Of a stretch of DNA of 9,650 bases, positions 1-5,401 are shown one piece after another (the stretch's first letter is position 1; every line of letters starts with the position of its first letter). The notes beneath the pieces are model-generated. The model was not told the DNA's origin. It was given only the letters and a program-made list of their open reading frames with translations, and searched no databases. Made by a program: the position numbers and the translations under genes. Origin of the DNA: Candidatus Woesearchaeota archaeon (lineage in GTDB: Archaea; Nanobdellota; Nanobdellia; Woesearchaeales; DSVV01); the NCBI GenBank assembly GCA_023267795.1, contig JAHFMP010000025.1:1-9650 (forward strand), in the 5' to 3' direction.

Positions 1-30
1 ATGAAGAATGTTGAGTTTATTCAAAAATAA
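1..30 (+). other. possible C-terminal tail of an upstream gene
   Basis: Frame 1 is open from the window edge to a TAA at 28-30 and would read MKNVEFIQK. It may be the end of a gene that starts before the window. In many archaea and bacteria secY lies just before adk, but nine residues are too few to test this. The other two + frames hit stops at 2-4 and 12-14. Confidence 0.2.
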
Positions 31-42
31 TATTACAAAAAC

Positions 43-50
43 AATATAAA
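43..50 (+). promoter_or_regulatory. TATA box for leaderless adk transcript
   Basis: AATATAAA is centred about 26 nt upstream of the adk ATG at 73. In archaea that spacing puts the transcription start at the start codon. No GGTGA-like ribosome binding site lies before the ATG, which fits a leaderless mRNA. Seen: box and spacing. Inferred: promoter activity. Confidence 0.5.
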
Positions 51-72
51 CAACCATCAATAAACAACCATA

Positions 73-717
73 ATGCGACTCATTTTTTTAGGACCACCTG
101 GTGTTGGCAAAGGAACACAAGCACAGTTGCTTTGTAAAAAGTATGGCATTCCGCAGATTTCTACTGGTGCTATGTATCGCCAAGCAATTAAAAATCAAAC
201 CACGCCTGGAAAACAAGCAGAGGCATTAATGAAGCAAGGAAAACTCATGCCAGATTTTATAACACTTGGTCTTGTAAAAGAGCGACTGCAAAAATCAGAT
301 TGCAAAAATGGATATCTCCTTGATGGGTTTCCGAGAACAATACCACAGGCAGAAGGTTTTGACAAATTATTGCAGGAGATGCATCAAAAACTTGATGCAG
401 TGATAAGCATATCTGTTGATGAAGCTGTTCTTATCAAGCGGTTATCTGGCAGGCGTTCTTGTCCAAAATGTGGTGCAGTGTATCACGCAGATATTCATCC
501 ATTCAGTAAAAAAGGGCTGTGCGATAAATGCCATGAAAAACTCGTGCAGCGTGAGGATGATAAGCATGAAACAATAAAAAAGAGAATGGATGTTTATCTG
601 ACACAAACTGTCCCATTGCTTGATTATTATAAAAAGAAAAAATTATTGTATGAAGTTGATGGAGATCAGGAAATAGAGAAAGTTTTTAATAGTATTCTGA
701 ATCTCTTGGAAAAATAG
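73..717 (+). CDS. adk: adenylate kinase, long form with zinc-binding lid
   Basis: It interconverts ATP + AMP and 2 ADP in the cytoplasm. The 214-aa length matches the E. coli type. Visible in order: P-loop GPPGVGKGT (7-15), NMP-binding STGAMYR (30-36), LDGFPRT (83-89), RR at 127-128 leading into the lid with Cys130, Cys133, Cys150 and Cys153 (two CxxC pairs, a zinc site), then QREDD (159-163) and the KKR-containing helix near 169-171. Odd point: the usual Asp of STGD (Asp33 in E. coli Adk) is Ala here. Many euryarchaea use a short, unrelated-lid AdkA instead, so the long bacterial-type form suggests old transfer or the DPANN pattern. The ATG at 73 fits the P-loop position and a leaderless TATA. 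The next gene follows directly, with its ribosome site overlapping this stop codon. Confidence 0.95.
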   Translation: MRLIFLGPPGVGKGTQAQLLCKKYGIPQISTGAMYRQAIKNQTTPGKQAEALMKQGKLMPDFITLGLVKERLQKSDCKNGYLLDGFPRTIPQAEGFDKLLQEMHQKLDAVISISVDEAVLIKRLSGRRSCPKCGAVYHADIHPFSKKGLCDKCHEKLVQREDDKHETIKKRMDVYLTQTVPLLDYYKKKKLLYEVDGDQEIEKVFNSILNLLEK

Positions 718-720
718 GTG
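717..720 (+). promoter_or_regulatory. ribosome binding site overlapping the adk stop codon
   Basis: GGTG begins on the last base of the adk TAG stop and lies 6 nt before the ATG at 727. It matches the archaeal anti-SD core, and it favours ATG 727 over the in-frame GTG at 718 as the start. It also implies translation coupled to adk. Confidence 0.5.
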
Positions 721-726
721 TGTGGT

Positions 727-903
727 ATGTTACTTGAAAATTCTATTTTTGTCGGTGATACTTTTAGCAAGGCAAGATTCCTACAAGAGTACCGAAAAAA
801 ATGTGAAGAAGATAATAAAGGACATCCCTATAATAAATTAGATGTTTGTCCAAATTGTTACGAACGCAAACCACTCTCAGAATACAGACCTGTTAGTCAC
901 TAA
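727..903 (+). CDS. small Cys/His protein, possible zinc ribbon, coupled to adk
   Basis: Not a family I recognise. The 58-aa product is hydrophilic with an aromatic N-terminal half and possible metal ligands Cys26, His33, Cys41 and Cys44 (a CPNC knuckle), plus a C-terminal His58. A single zinc site is plausible. It sits 9 nt after the adk stop with a GGTG ribosome site, so it is probably translated from the same mRNA. Its last 27 bases overlap the 3' end of gatE on the other strand. An in-frame GTG at 718 would add three residues. Codon use resembles the neighbours. The main doubt is its small size; if it were not real, the conserved-looking CPNC motif and well-placed ribosome site would be chance. 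Confidence 0.55.
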   Translation: MLLENSIFVGDTFSKARFLQEYRKKCEEDNKGHPYNKLDVCPNCYERKPLSEYRPVSH

Positions 904-2706
904 TTTTCGTACTATTTCATTAATCTTTTTCCCATCTGCCTTTCCTCTCAATTCTTTCATCGCAATGCCCATGAGTGTGCCAAGAGGTGCGTCTTTATTC
1001 TCAGCAAAAATTTTTTTGAGAGTTTTTTCCAATTCAGAATCGCTGATATTTTTGTATTTGTCAATGTCAAATTTTCCAGTCTTTGCTATATCAATAAAAA
1101 TGTCTTCATGTGCTTCTTTAGAAATTATGCCTTGCGCTGTTCCAGAAAGAACTTTTCCTATTTCATCATCATTAATCTTTTTAATGTCTATATTATATTT
1201 TCTTTTTATTTCTCTTAGCTTTGGCAGCATTGTTTCAGCAATAAAAGAATGGCTGAGTTGAGGATTCTGATTGACAAATTCTAAAAATTTTTCTCCTTTT
1301 CCTGATTTTGCAATCAACTCAGCAAGATCCTTAGATAATCCAAGTTTCAGAAAATCAGCAGCACTTTCATCTAATAATTTTGGCAATGTGATATTTGTTG
1401 TATCAGCAATAACAGGCATGACATCTGTTTCCGGATACATTCGTGCAGCACCTGGCATTGGACGCAAAAAGACAGTGGTGCCATCTTCTACTGCATTGCG
1501 GACTTCTTTTATCACTCCATTTTGAAGTGCCATTGCACGTGCATACACTGCTTCTAATGCTCTCACTACTTTTTCTTTTTGATCTGCAATAATTACAAAT
1601 CCGTCTTTTGTTCCACATCCAAATTTTTTATTTAATGCATCAACATGCTGTTGCTCAATACCATAATTAGGAAGTTCATCACTGTGAAACAAACCACCAA
1701 CACCAGCAGCAGCTTTTGCATACATAGAGAATTCTGATCCTACTCTTTTTTCTGGCATTGTTTCTTTTCCTAAAATTCCAGCAAATCCTTCAAGCCGCAA
1801 ACCATAGATGACACCATTATTATTAAATGTATTCTGAACAATCTTCGATGTGCATCCTTCAAGGATAAAACTAACATCCACAAATTCTTTTTCAAGTGAA
1901 AATCTTCCTAATTGTTTTTGTACATCAAGAAGCGTATGCTGGCGCTGCATCTCGTTGCAGATAATTGTTGGCATCATTTTGAGATCCTGCACACCTTTAA
2001 TCTCCACTCGTTGTCCATTTGGAACAGAGACATTAACATCTTGGCGTATTGTTCCAATGCCCCGCTTTACTTTTCCTGTTGAACGCAGAATCATTCCAAT
2101 TTTTTCTGCAACTTTTTGTGCAAGTTCAGGGCTCTCAATGCTGGCATCTGTTGCAATTTCTATGAGTGGAATTCCAAGCCTGGAAAGATTGTAGACATCA
2201 AACTCTCCTTTTCTTTCTACTATTTTTGCAGCATCTTCTTCCAAACAAATTGTTTCTATTCCTATTTTTCTTCCTTCTACTTCCACAAAGCCGTTCATTG
2301 CAATCAAAGCAGTTCGCTGAAATCCGGTTGTGTTAGAGCCATCAACCACTGTTTTTCGCATCACTTGAATTTCATCTGCAATATCTGCGTGCAGAAGTTT
2401 TGCGACTGTTAATGCAACTTCCAATGCTTCTCTGTTTAGTGGTTGTGGCGGTTCTTCATCAAGATCAACCAGGCAATTGTATGCATCGTAGGAATTGTAC
2501 AAATAATATTTTTGTTTTTTTTGTTCGTGTGCAGCTGCAATATCAAGTTCTCCTGTTTCACCAGCAACAGCACGGAGTTCTCGTTTTATTACAAGAGTTG
2601 GCTGTTGATTTTCTTCTGCAAGTTCAGCAGGGCAGTTGCAGAATAGTTTTTTGCCGGCAACCTGCTGATGGATTTCTAATCCTACTTTCAATCCTTTTAT
2701 TATCAT
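877..2706 (-). CDS. gatE: glutamyl-tRNA(Gln) amidotransferase subunit E
   Basis: GatE is the archaeal tRNA-binding and kinase/transamidase subunit that works with the amidase GatD to turn Glu-tRNA(Gln) into Gln-tRNA(Gln), replacing a GlnRS. The 609 aa are close to the usual ~620-630. Visible: the GLEIHQQ start motif (9-15), Cys23/Cys25 in LFCNC, DGSNTTGFQRT (122-132) of the catalytic cradle, RQDVNVS (221-227), an AspRS-like GAD insertion about 275-400, and RPMPGAARMYPETD (415-428). A helical and YqeY-like tail follows, with LRGKADGKKINEIVRKL near 586-602. The last seven residues run past the usual end and overlap the small + strand gene by 27 bp. GatD is not in the window. The ATG at 2706 gives a normal N-terminus. 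Confidence 0.95.
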   Translation of the reverse strand: MIIKGLKVGLEIHQQVAGKKLFCNCPAELAEENQQPTLVIKRELRAVAGETGELDIAAAHEQKKQKYYLYNSYDAYNCLVDLDEEPPQPLNREALEVALTVAKLLHADIADEIQVMRKTVVDGSNTTGFQRTALIAMNGFVEVEGRKIGIETICLEEDAAKIVERKGEFDVYNLSRLGIPLIEIATDASIESPELAQKVAEKIGMILRSTGKVKRGIGTIRQDVNVSVPNGQRVEIKGVQDLKMMPTIICNEMQRQHTLLDVQKQLGRFSLEKEFVDVSFILEGCTSKIVQNTFNNNGVIYGLRLEGFAGILGKETMPEKRVGSEFSMYAKAAAGVGGLFHSDELPNYGIEQQHVDALNKKFGCGTKDGFVIIADQKEKVVRALEAVYARAMALQNGVIKEVRNAVEDGTTVFLRPMPGAARMYPETDVMPVIADTTNITLPKLLDESAADFLKLGLSKDLAELIAKSGKGEKFLEFVNQNPQLSHSFIAETMLPKLREIKRKYNIDIKKINDDEIGKVLSGTAQGIISKEAHEDIFIDIAKTGKFDIDKYKNISDSELEKTLKKIFAENKDAPLGTLMGIAMKELRGKADGKKINEIVRKLVTNRSVF

Positions 2707-2729
2707 GGCAAAAATGAGTATAAAGAAGG

Positions 2730-2735
2730 TTTTAA
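2730..2735 (-). promoter_or_regulatory. possible TATA box for gatE
   Basis: On the - strand TTAAAA is centred about 26 nt before the gatE ATG, the leaderless spacing seen at other genes here. A second box-like TTTATA lies closer, about 15 nt before the ATG, which is too near for a leaderless start. No ribosome site is visible. Confidence 0.3.
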
Positions 2736-2777
2736 TGTTTTTGGTTTTGTGCAGTATCTCGGACTGTGGTAGATAAC

Positions 2778-2804
2778 GAATGATATTATTTTAATTTATC
2801 ATTC
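2778..2804. repeat. AT-rich hairpin in the gatE upstream gap
   Basis: GAATGATA (2778-2785) is complementary to TATCATTC (2797-2804), giving an 8-bp stem with an 11-nt loop. The left arm is also part of an 11-bp inverted repeat, AACGAATGATA (2775-2785) against TATCATTCGTT (3064-3074), which brackets the hairpin array. Function unknown. Confidence 0.4.
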
Positions 2805-2817
2805 TTAAATTTATTTT
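2804..2817 (+). promoter_or_regulatory. possible TATA region ahead of the hairpin array
   Basis: CTTAAATTTATTTT lies about 26-30 nt upstream of the base of the first hairpin (2836), where a TATA box for an RNA starting there would be expected. The whole region is AT-rich, so a box-like match is weak evidence. Confidence 0.25.
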
Positions 2818-2835
2818 TATTGAGAGAAAAATAAT

Positions 2836-3007
2836 CAAGTATGCAGTGCTCAGGAAAAATCTTCGCACTGCATGCTTGTTTTGCCTCTTTTTCCATAAGC
2901 ACAGCTCCTCGCATGAATAGCTCGGAGCTGTGCCTGAAAAAACAGCCTGCGCTGAGGGCTTTTTTCCCGAAGCGCAGGCTGTTTTGTGCGCCTTTTCTGG
3001 CGCACAA
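2836..3007 (+). ncRNA. array of four tandem hairpins, candidate structured RNA
   Basis: Four consecutive stem-loops fill this stretch. H1: 2836-2849 with 2865-2878, 14 bp including one G-U pair, 15-nt loop. H2: 2899-2908 with 2924-2933, 10 perfect bp, 15-nt loop. H3: 2939-2953 with 2971-2985, 15 perfect bp, then a tandem G-A mismatch, three G-C pairs (2956-2958 with 2966-2968) and a 7-nt U-rich loop. H4: 2984-2992 with 2999-3007, 9 perfect bp, 6-nt loop, directly abutting H3. The stretch is far richer in G and C than its surroundings and has no convincing gene. The U-G pair in H1 and the tandem G-A in H3 form only in RNA read from the + strand; on the - strand they become A-C and pyrimidine mismatches. 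That favours + transcription. Not matched to any RNA family I know. Confidence 0.5.
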
Positions 3008-3008
3008 T

Positions 3009-3036
3009 ATAATCAGTAGATAATCAGTAAATTTTT
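3009..3036 (+). repeat. two 10-bp direct repeats and a T-run after the hairpin array
   Basis: ATAATCAGTA occurs at 3009-3018 and 3020-3029 (period 11). A near copy with one inserted base, ATAATCAAGTA, is at 2831-2841 on the other side of the array. A run of five T at 3032-3036 follows and could end + transcription in the archaeal way. Confidence 0.45.
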
Positions 3037-3095
3037 GATAATGTAGAAGAAAGAACTAATTTTTATCATTCGTTTCCTATACCAGTTCGTTTGTG

Positions 3096-3112
3096 ACCGA
3101 AATACTTATATA
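3096..3112 (+). promoter_or_regulatory. strong BRE/TATA promoter
   Basis: CCGAAATA followed by CTTATATA (3105-3112) is a near-ideal archaeal BRE plus TATA box. The expected start is near 3134, giving a leader of about 12 nt with GGTGA at 3136-3140, 5 nt before the ATG at 3146. Confidence 0.7.
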
Positions 3113-3145
3113 CCACCGCCAAGTTACACGTGATTGGTGAGATAT

Positions 3146-3454
3146 ATGGTACGAAAAAAATCTGATTCACAAAGAAAAATGGAAAGAAGAGGTTGGGAGT
3201 TTATGCAATATCACTGTCTTAATGATTTTTTGGATGAATCTGTACAACAAATAAAAGGTTCAGAACAAGAAAAAGGTTCAGAAAAAGATCGGTTTTTATT
3301 ATTAAATGAAAGTGTTGCAAACCAATATAGGCGTCCAGGAGTAGATGTACAGGTATTATCACCTGTATATCATCAAGGTGAACTTCTTCCAAATCATGTT
3401 GCAGTTTATACGCGAGGAACTTCCAAAGGAACACCTCAAAATATTTCTTATTAA
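3146..3454 (+). CDS. hypothetical 102-aa protein
   Basis: Not recognised. The first 17 residues are strongly basic (KK, RK, RR). A charged stretch 38-49 has a short repeat (KGSEQEKGSEKD), matched in the DNA by a duplicated AAAGGTTCAGAA. The C-terminal half (about 65-90) looks like beta strands around GVDVQVLSPVYHQGELLPNHVAVY. No membrane segment, signal peptide or Cys cluster; a single Cys24. The start at 3146 is chosen over the upstream TTG (3134) because GGTGA sits 5 nt before it and the TATA box is 37 nt before it. The strong promoter implies good expression. It is convergent with the RelE gene, with a 70-bp gap holding the T-rich stretch TTTATTTTTATT near 3463-3475, a possible terminator. 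Confidence 0.7.
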   Translation: MVRKKSDSQRKMERRGWEFMQYHCLNDFLDESVQQIKGSEQEKGSEKDRFLLLNESVANQYRRPGVDVQVLSPVYHQGELLPNHVAVYTRGTSKGTPQNISY

Positions 3455-3462
3455 TAATGCAA

Positions 3463-3475
3463 TTTATTTTTATTC
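3463..3475 (+). terminator. possible T-rich terminator after the 102-aa gene
   Basis: TTTATTTTTATT lies about 10 nt after the stop codon. Archaeal RNA polymerase stops at such T-rich tracts without needing a hairpin. Not otherwise supported. Confidence 0.35.
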
Positions 3476-3524
3476 GAAATTTGTCATGTATCTGTATCTA
3501 CAAATTGGCTATATAATAAAGAGA

Positions 3525-3800
3525 TTATCTGTTTTTCTTGTATATGTTGTCATGATGATCACAATCAAGAAAGCGAATAAACTGTTGCTGTTTATCATAT
3601 TCAAAAACAAGAACAAAGGAACTTGTTGGATGCACTCGCTTCTTATTTTTCATATCATACCGTAATGGCTTATAGTGATCTGGATCTTCACAGTTTACTA
3701 CTTCTCTTATCTTCCTCACCACAGCGCTATGAGAAACAGGATCTTTTTTCTTCAATTTACTGAGAATTTTGTCAAGCTCAGGTTTGATTTCATATTTCAT
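3525..3800 (-). CDS. relE: RelE/ParE-superfamily toxin
   Basis: A 91-aa basic protein with the archaeal RelE layout: two N-terminal helices (about 5-36) followed by a beta sheet. Recognisable pieces are HYKPLRYDMKNKKRVHP (42-58), SFVLVFEYD (61-69) and FIRFLDCDHHDNIYKK (74-89). Family members cleave mRNA on the ribosome (RelE type) or act on gyrase (ParE type). The strongly basic core and family resemblance favour RNA cleavage, but the target is inference. Lys and Arg residues around 44-55 and the C-terminal KKNR could serve catalysis or RNA binding. The ATG at 3798-3800 lies inside the end of the antitoxin gene, an 11-bp overlap typical of a coupled toxin-antitoxin operon. It is convergent with the 102-aa gene. 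Confidence 0.82.
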   Translation of the reverse strand: MKYEIKPELDKILSKLKKKDPVSHSAVVRKIREVVNCEDPDHYKPLRYDMKNKKRVHPTSSFVLVFEYDKQQQFIRFLDCDHHDNIYKKNR

Positions 3801-4005
3801 TTTCCAAGTACTCTAAGAAATCCTCTTTATTGTCAAAAGTTTTGCCTTTAGTTTTTTCTATCACTTTTAATTTTTGAAAGTATTCTTCTCTTACTTCAGG
3901 ATTTATATCCTTGAGCATATCTATCTCTTGCTCTATATGTGTTACTTTCTCTTTTAGAAATTCTAAATCATTATGAATATCTTGTAAAGTTACAGTTTCA
4001 CTCAT
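3790..4005 (-). CDS. relB: RelB-like antitoxin
   Basis: A 71-aa acidic protein directly upstream of and overlapping the RelE-type toxin. Residues 5-34 form one long heptad-like helix, probably the dimer-forming part. The part from INPEVREEYFQKLKVIE (34-50) to the acidic end EDFLEYLENEI (61-71) is the likely toxin-wrapping tail; this INPEVR...Y..KL pattern is common in archaeal RelB-like proteins. No ribbon-helix-helix DNA-binding N-terminus is obvious, so how it would autoregulate is unclear. The ATG at 4005 has GGTGA 6 nt upstream and a TATA box about 37 nt upstream. The assignment rests mainly on the partner and the tail motif. Confidence 0.75.
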   Translation of the reverse strand: MSETVTLQDIHNDLEFLKEKVTHIEQEIDMLKDINPEVREEYFQKLKVIEKTKGKTFDNKEDFLEYLENEI

Positions 4006-4011
4006 TTGTCT

Positions 4012-4050
4012 TCACCAATTACAAGAGTATAAGAAATAGTATAAATAATT
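4012..4050 (-). promoter_or_regulatory. promoter and ribosome site of the toxin-antitoxin operon
   Basis: On the - strand, GGGAAAATTATTTATA ends in a TTTATA box at 4040-4045, with a purine-rich BRE-like stretch ahead. The expected start is about 4017, leaving a leader of about 12 nt with GGTGA at 4012-4016. The layout copies that of the 102-aa gene at 3146. Confidence 0.6.
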
Positions 4051-4081
4051 TTCCCTATCCACGGCTCCATCCAAAAAAGGT

Positions 4082-4201
4082 GTGTGACAGCAAAAGGTCA
4101 AAATTCTCTATAAAAAAACATCGAGAGCGTCGCGAGGGGGTGCTCCCTACGGGAACGCAGCTCCTTCGAAAAATACAAAAAGAACTTTGAAGCTGCCACA
4201 C
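4082..4201. other. GC-rich island with long-range inverted repeat, possible structured RNA
   Basis: A GC-rich core (about 4120-4167) interrupts AT-rich DNA. GTGTGACAGC (4082-4091) pairs with GCTGCCACAC (4192-4201) at 9 of 10 positions and encloses the core. The right arm can instead pair with GCAGC (4157-4161) plus TTC (4165-4167) across a 3-nt bulge. Inside, TCCC-TAC-GGGA (4144-4154) competes with AGGG/CCCT. There is no gene: the open frames across it continue the antisense of relB. On the - strand, T-runs of 7 (4111-4117) and 6 (4074-4079) follow the structured part, so a short - strand RNA is one option. Origin and function unknown. Confidence 0.35.
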
Positions 4202-4261
4202 TGTCGTCGTTCATGAAAACCCTTTATCAACTCAAGAGAAATAACACAAATGACACGTAAA

Positions 4262-4269
4262 CTATAAAA
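4262..4269 (+). promoter_or_regulatory. TATA box for leaderless mscS transcript
   Basis: CTATAAAA is centred about 27 nt before the ATG at 4293, with no ribosome site between. This fits a leaderless mRNA. Confidence 0.55.
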
Positions 4270-4292
4270 ACAACTGCTAACACCAAACAACT

Positions 4293-5360
4293 ATGACACC
4301 AATCCCTACATTTCTTACTATGACATTTTTTAGCAACACATTGCTTCAGTATTTCATCTTCTTTGGTATATTGGCAGGTGCAATAGTCATTGGTAAAATT
4401 GCATACTACATCATTAAAAATTTTGTTAAAGTATTGACAAAAAAAACAAAAACAGTTGCAGATGATATGCTTATTGAGGTCTGTGAACATCCTGTAGTTT
4501 TCCTGATTTTCATTATTGGATTTTATATTGCCTACAAAACATTAACACTCACAGAAGCAGTAGAGCACACGTTCTTCAATATTGTGCTTGTTATGATCAT
4601 TTTCAATCTCACATGGTTTTTCACACGACTTATCGATGGACTTATTAAACATTATTTAGTGCCATTCAGTAAAAAAACACAAACAGATTTAGATGATGCG
4701 CTCATTCCAATTCTTCGCAGATTGAGCAAAATAATTCTTATATTTATTGCAGCAATTATTGTTTTGGATAAATTCGGCTACAATGTTGCATCATTGGTCG
4801 CAGGTCTTGGAATTGGAGGTCTTGCAGTTGCACTTGCAGCACAGGAAACATTGAGCAATGTATTTGGTGGAATAACAATACTGACAGACAAGCCATTCTC
4901 TCTTGGTGACCGTGTGAAAGTTGCAGGAAATGAAGGCTTTGTGAAAGAAATAGGAATGCGTTCCACAAAGATTACAACACTCGACGGCTCTGAACTTGTT
5001 ATTCCAAATTCCACTATTGCAAAAGATGTTATTGAAAATGTGACGCGGGAAAAAGAGCGGCGCATTAAACTGACATTGGGGCTTGTGTATGAAACAGACA
5101 TGAAAAAGCTGGAAAAAGCAGTAAAAATACTCAAAAAAATTATTAAGGACCAGGATGGAGTACAAAAAAATAAATGTGATATTTTATTTGACCAATTTGC
5201 TGATTTTTCGTTGAATCTTGTGGTAATTTATTGGATTACAGATCTCACGAAAATTTTTGAAATAAAGAGTGCAATTAATTTCAGAATAAAGGAAGCATTT
5301 GAAAAAGAAAAAATTGAGTTTGCATATCCGACGAGGGTTGTGTATAATAAGAAATCATAA
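4293..5360 (+). CDS. mscS: MscS-family mechanosensitive ion channel
   Basis: Membrane channel that opens under tension and lets solutes out during osmotic downshock. The 355 aa include hydrophobic segments at about 16-42, 66-84, 93-112 and 144-160. The pore helix (about 164-195) reads VASLVAGLGIGGLAVALAAQ then ETLSNVFGG, the Gly/Ala-packed pattern of MscS TM3. The beta domain follows: DKPFSLGDRVKV (199-210), GFVKEIGMRSTKITTLDG (215-232) and ELVIPNST (234-241). The alpha/beta vestibule runs about 258-350. It has one or two more membrane helices than E. coli MscS (286 aa). Two other Met codons lie early (10 and 59); the first ATG fits the TATA spacing and the first helix. The next gene follows 41 bp later on the same strand, suggesting a shared envelope role. 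Confidence 0.93.
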   Translation: MTPIPTFLTMTFFSNTLLQYFIFFGILAGAIVIGKIAYYIIKNFVKVLTKKTKTVADDMLIEVCEHPVVFLIFIIGFYIAYKTLTLTEAVEHTFFNIVLVMIIFNLTWFFTRLIDGLIKHYLVPFSKKTQTDLDDALIPILRRLSKIILIFIAAIIVLDKFGYNVASLVAGLGIGGLAVALAAQETLSNVFGGITILTDKPFSLGDRVKVAGNEGFVKEIGMRSTKITTLDGSELVIPNSTIAKDVIENVTREKERRIKLTLGLVYETDMKKLEKAVKILKKIIKDQDGVQKNKCDILFDQFADFSLNLVVIYWITDLTKIFEIKSAINFRIKEAFEKEKIEFAYPTRVVYNKKS

Positions 5361-5377
5361 ATAAGAAATCATAAATA
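5346..5377 (+). repeat. 14-bp tandem duplication across the mscS stop codon
   Basis: AAGAAATCATAAAT and its neighbours repeat with a period of 14 bp for 32 bases (about 2.3 copies). The mscS TAA (5358-5360) lies in the first copy. The second copy supplies a CATAAATA box about 28 nt before the ATG at 5402, which could be the promoter of the next gene. Confidence 0.7.
5370..5377 (+). promoter_or_regulatory. possible TATA box for the 136-aa membrane protein
   Basis: CATAAATA is centred about 28 nt before the ATG at 5402, the leaderless spacing. The only Shine-Dalgarno-like AGGAG (5377-5381) is over 20 nt from the ATG, too far to direct it. Confidence 0.4.
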
Positions 5378-5401
5378 GGAGAACAGAGTCTCACCAATTC
5401 C

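Noticed and set aside
2786..3007. Open frame of 73 aa on the - strand across the hairpin array
   Set aside because: It reads through all four hairpin arms and starts inside the last one, with no ribosome site or TATA box at a useful distance; the composition comes from the palindromes.
2836..3007. CRISPR array or tRNA cluster reading of the hairpins
   Set aside because: The four stems differ in sequence, so there are no repeated units with spacers, and none fits a cloverleaf with an anticodon arm.
2841..3023. Open frame of 60 aa on the + strand across the hairpin array
   Set aside because: Same palindromic sequence, no start signals, and no sensible protein character.
3345..3665. Open frame of 106 aa on the + strand
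   Set aside because: It straddles the end of the 102-aa gene and the antisense of the RelE gene; both of those have better start signals and family support.
3939..4190. Open frame of 83 aa on the + strand upstream of mscS
   Set aside because: Its first part is the antisense of the antitoxin gene and the rest crosses the GC-rich island; no ribosome site was found.
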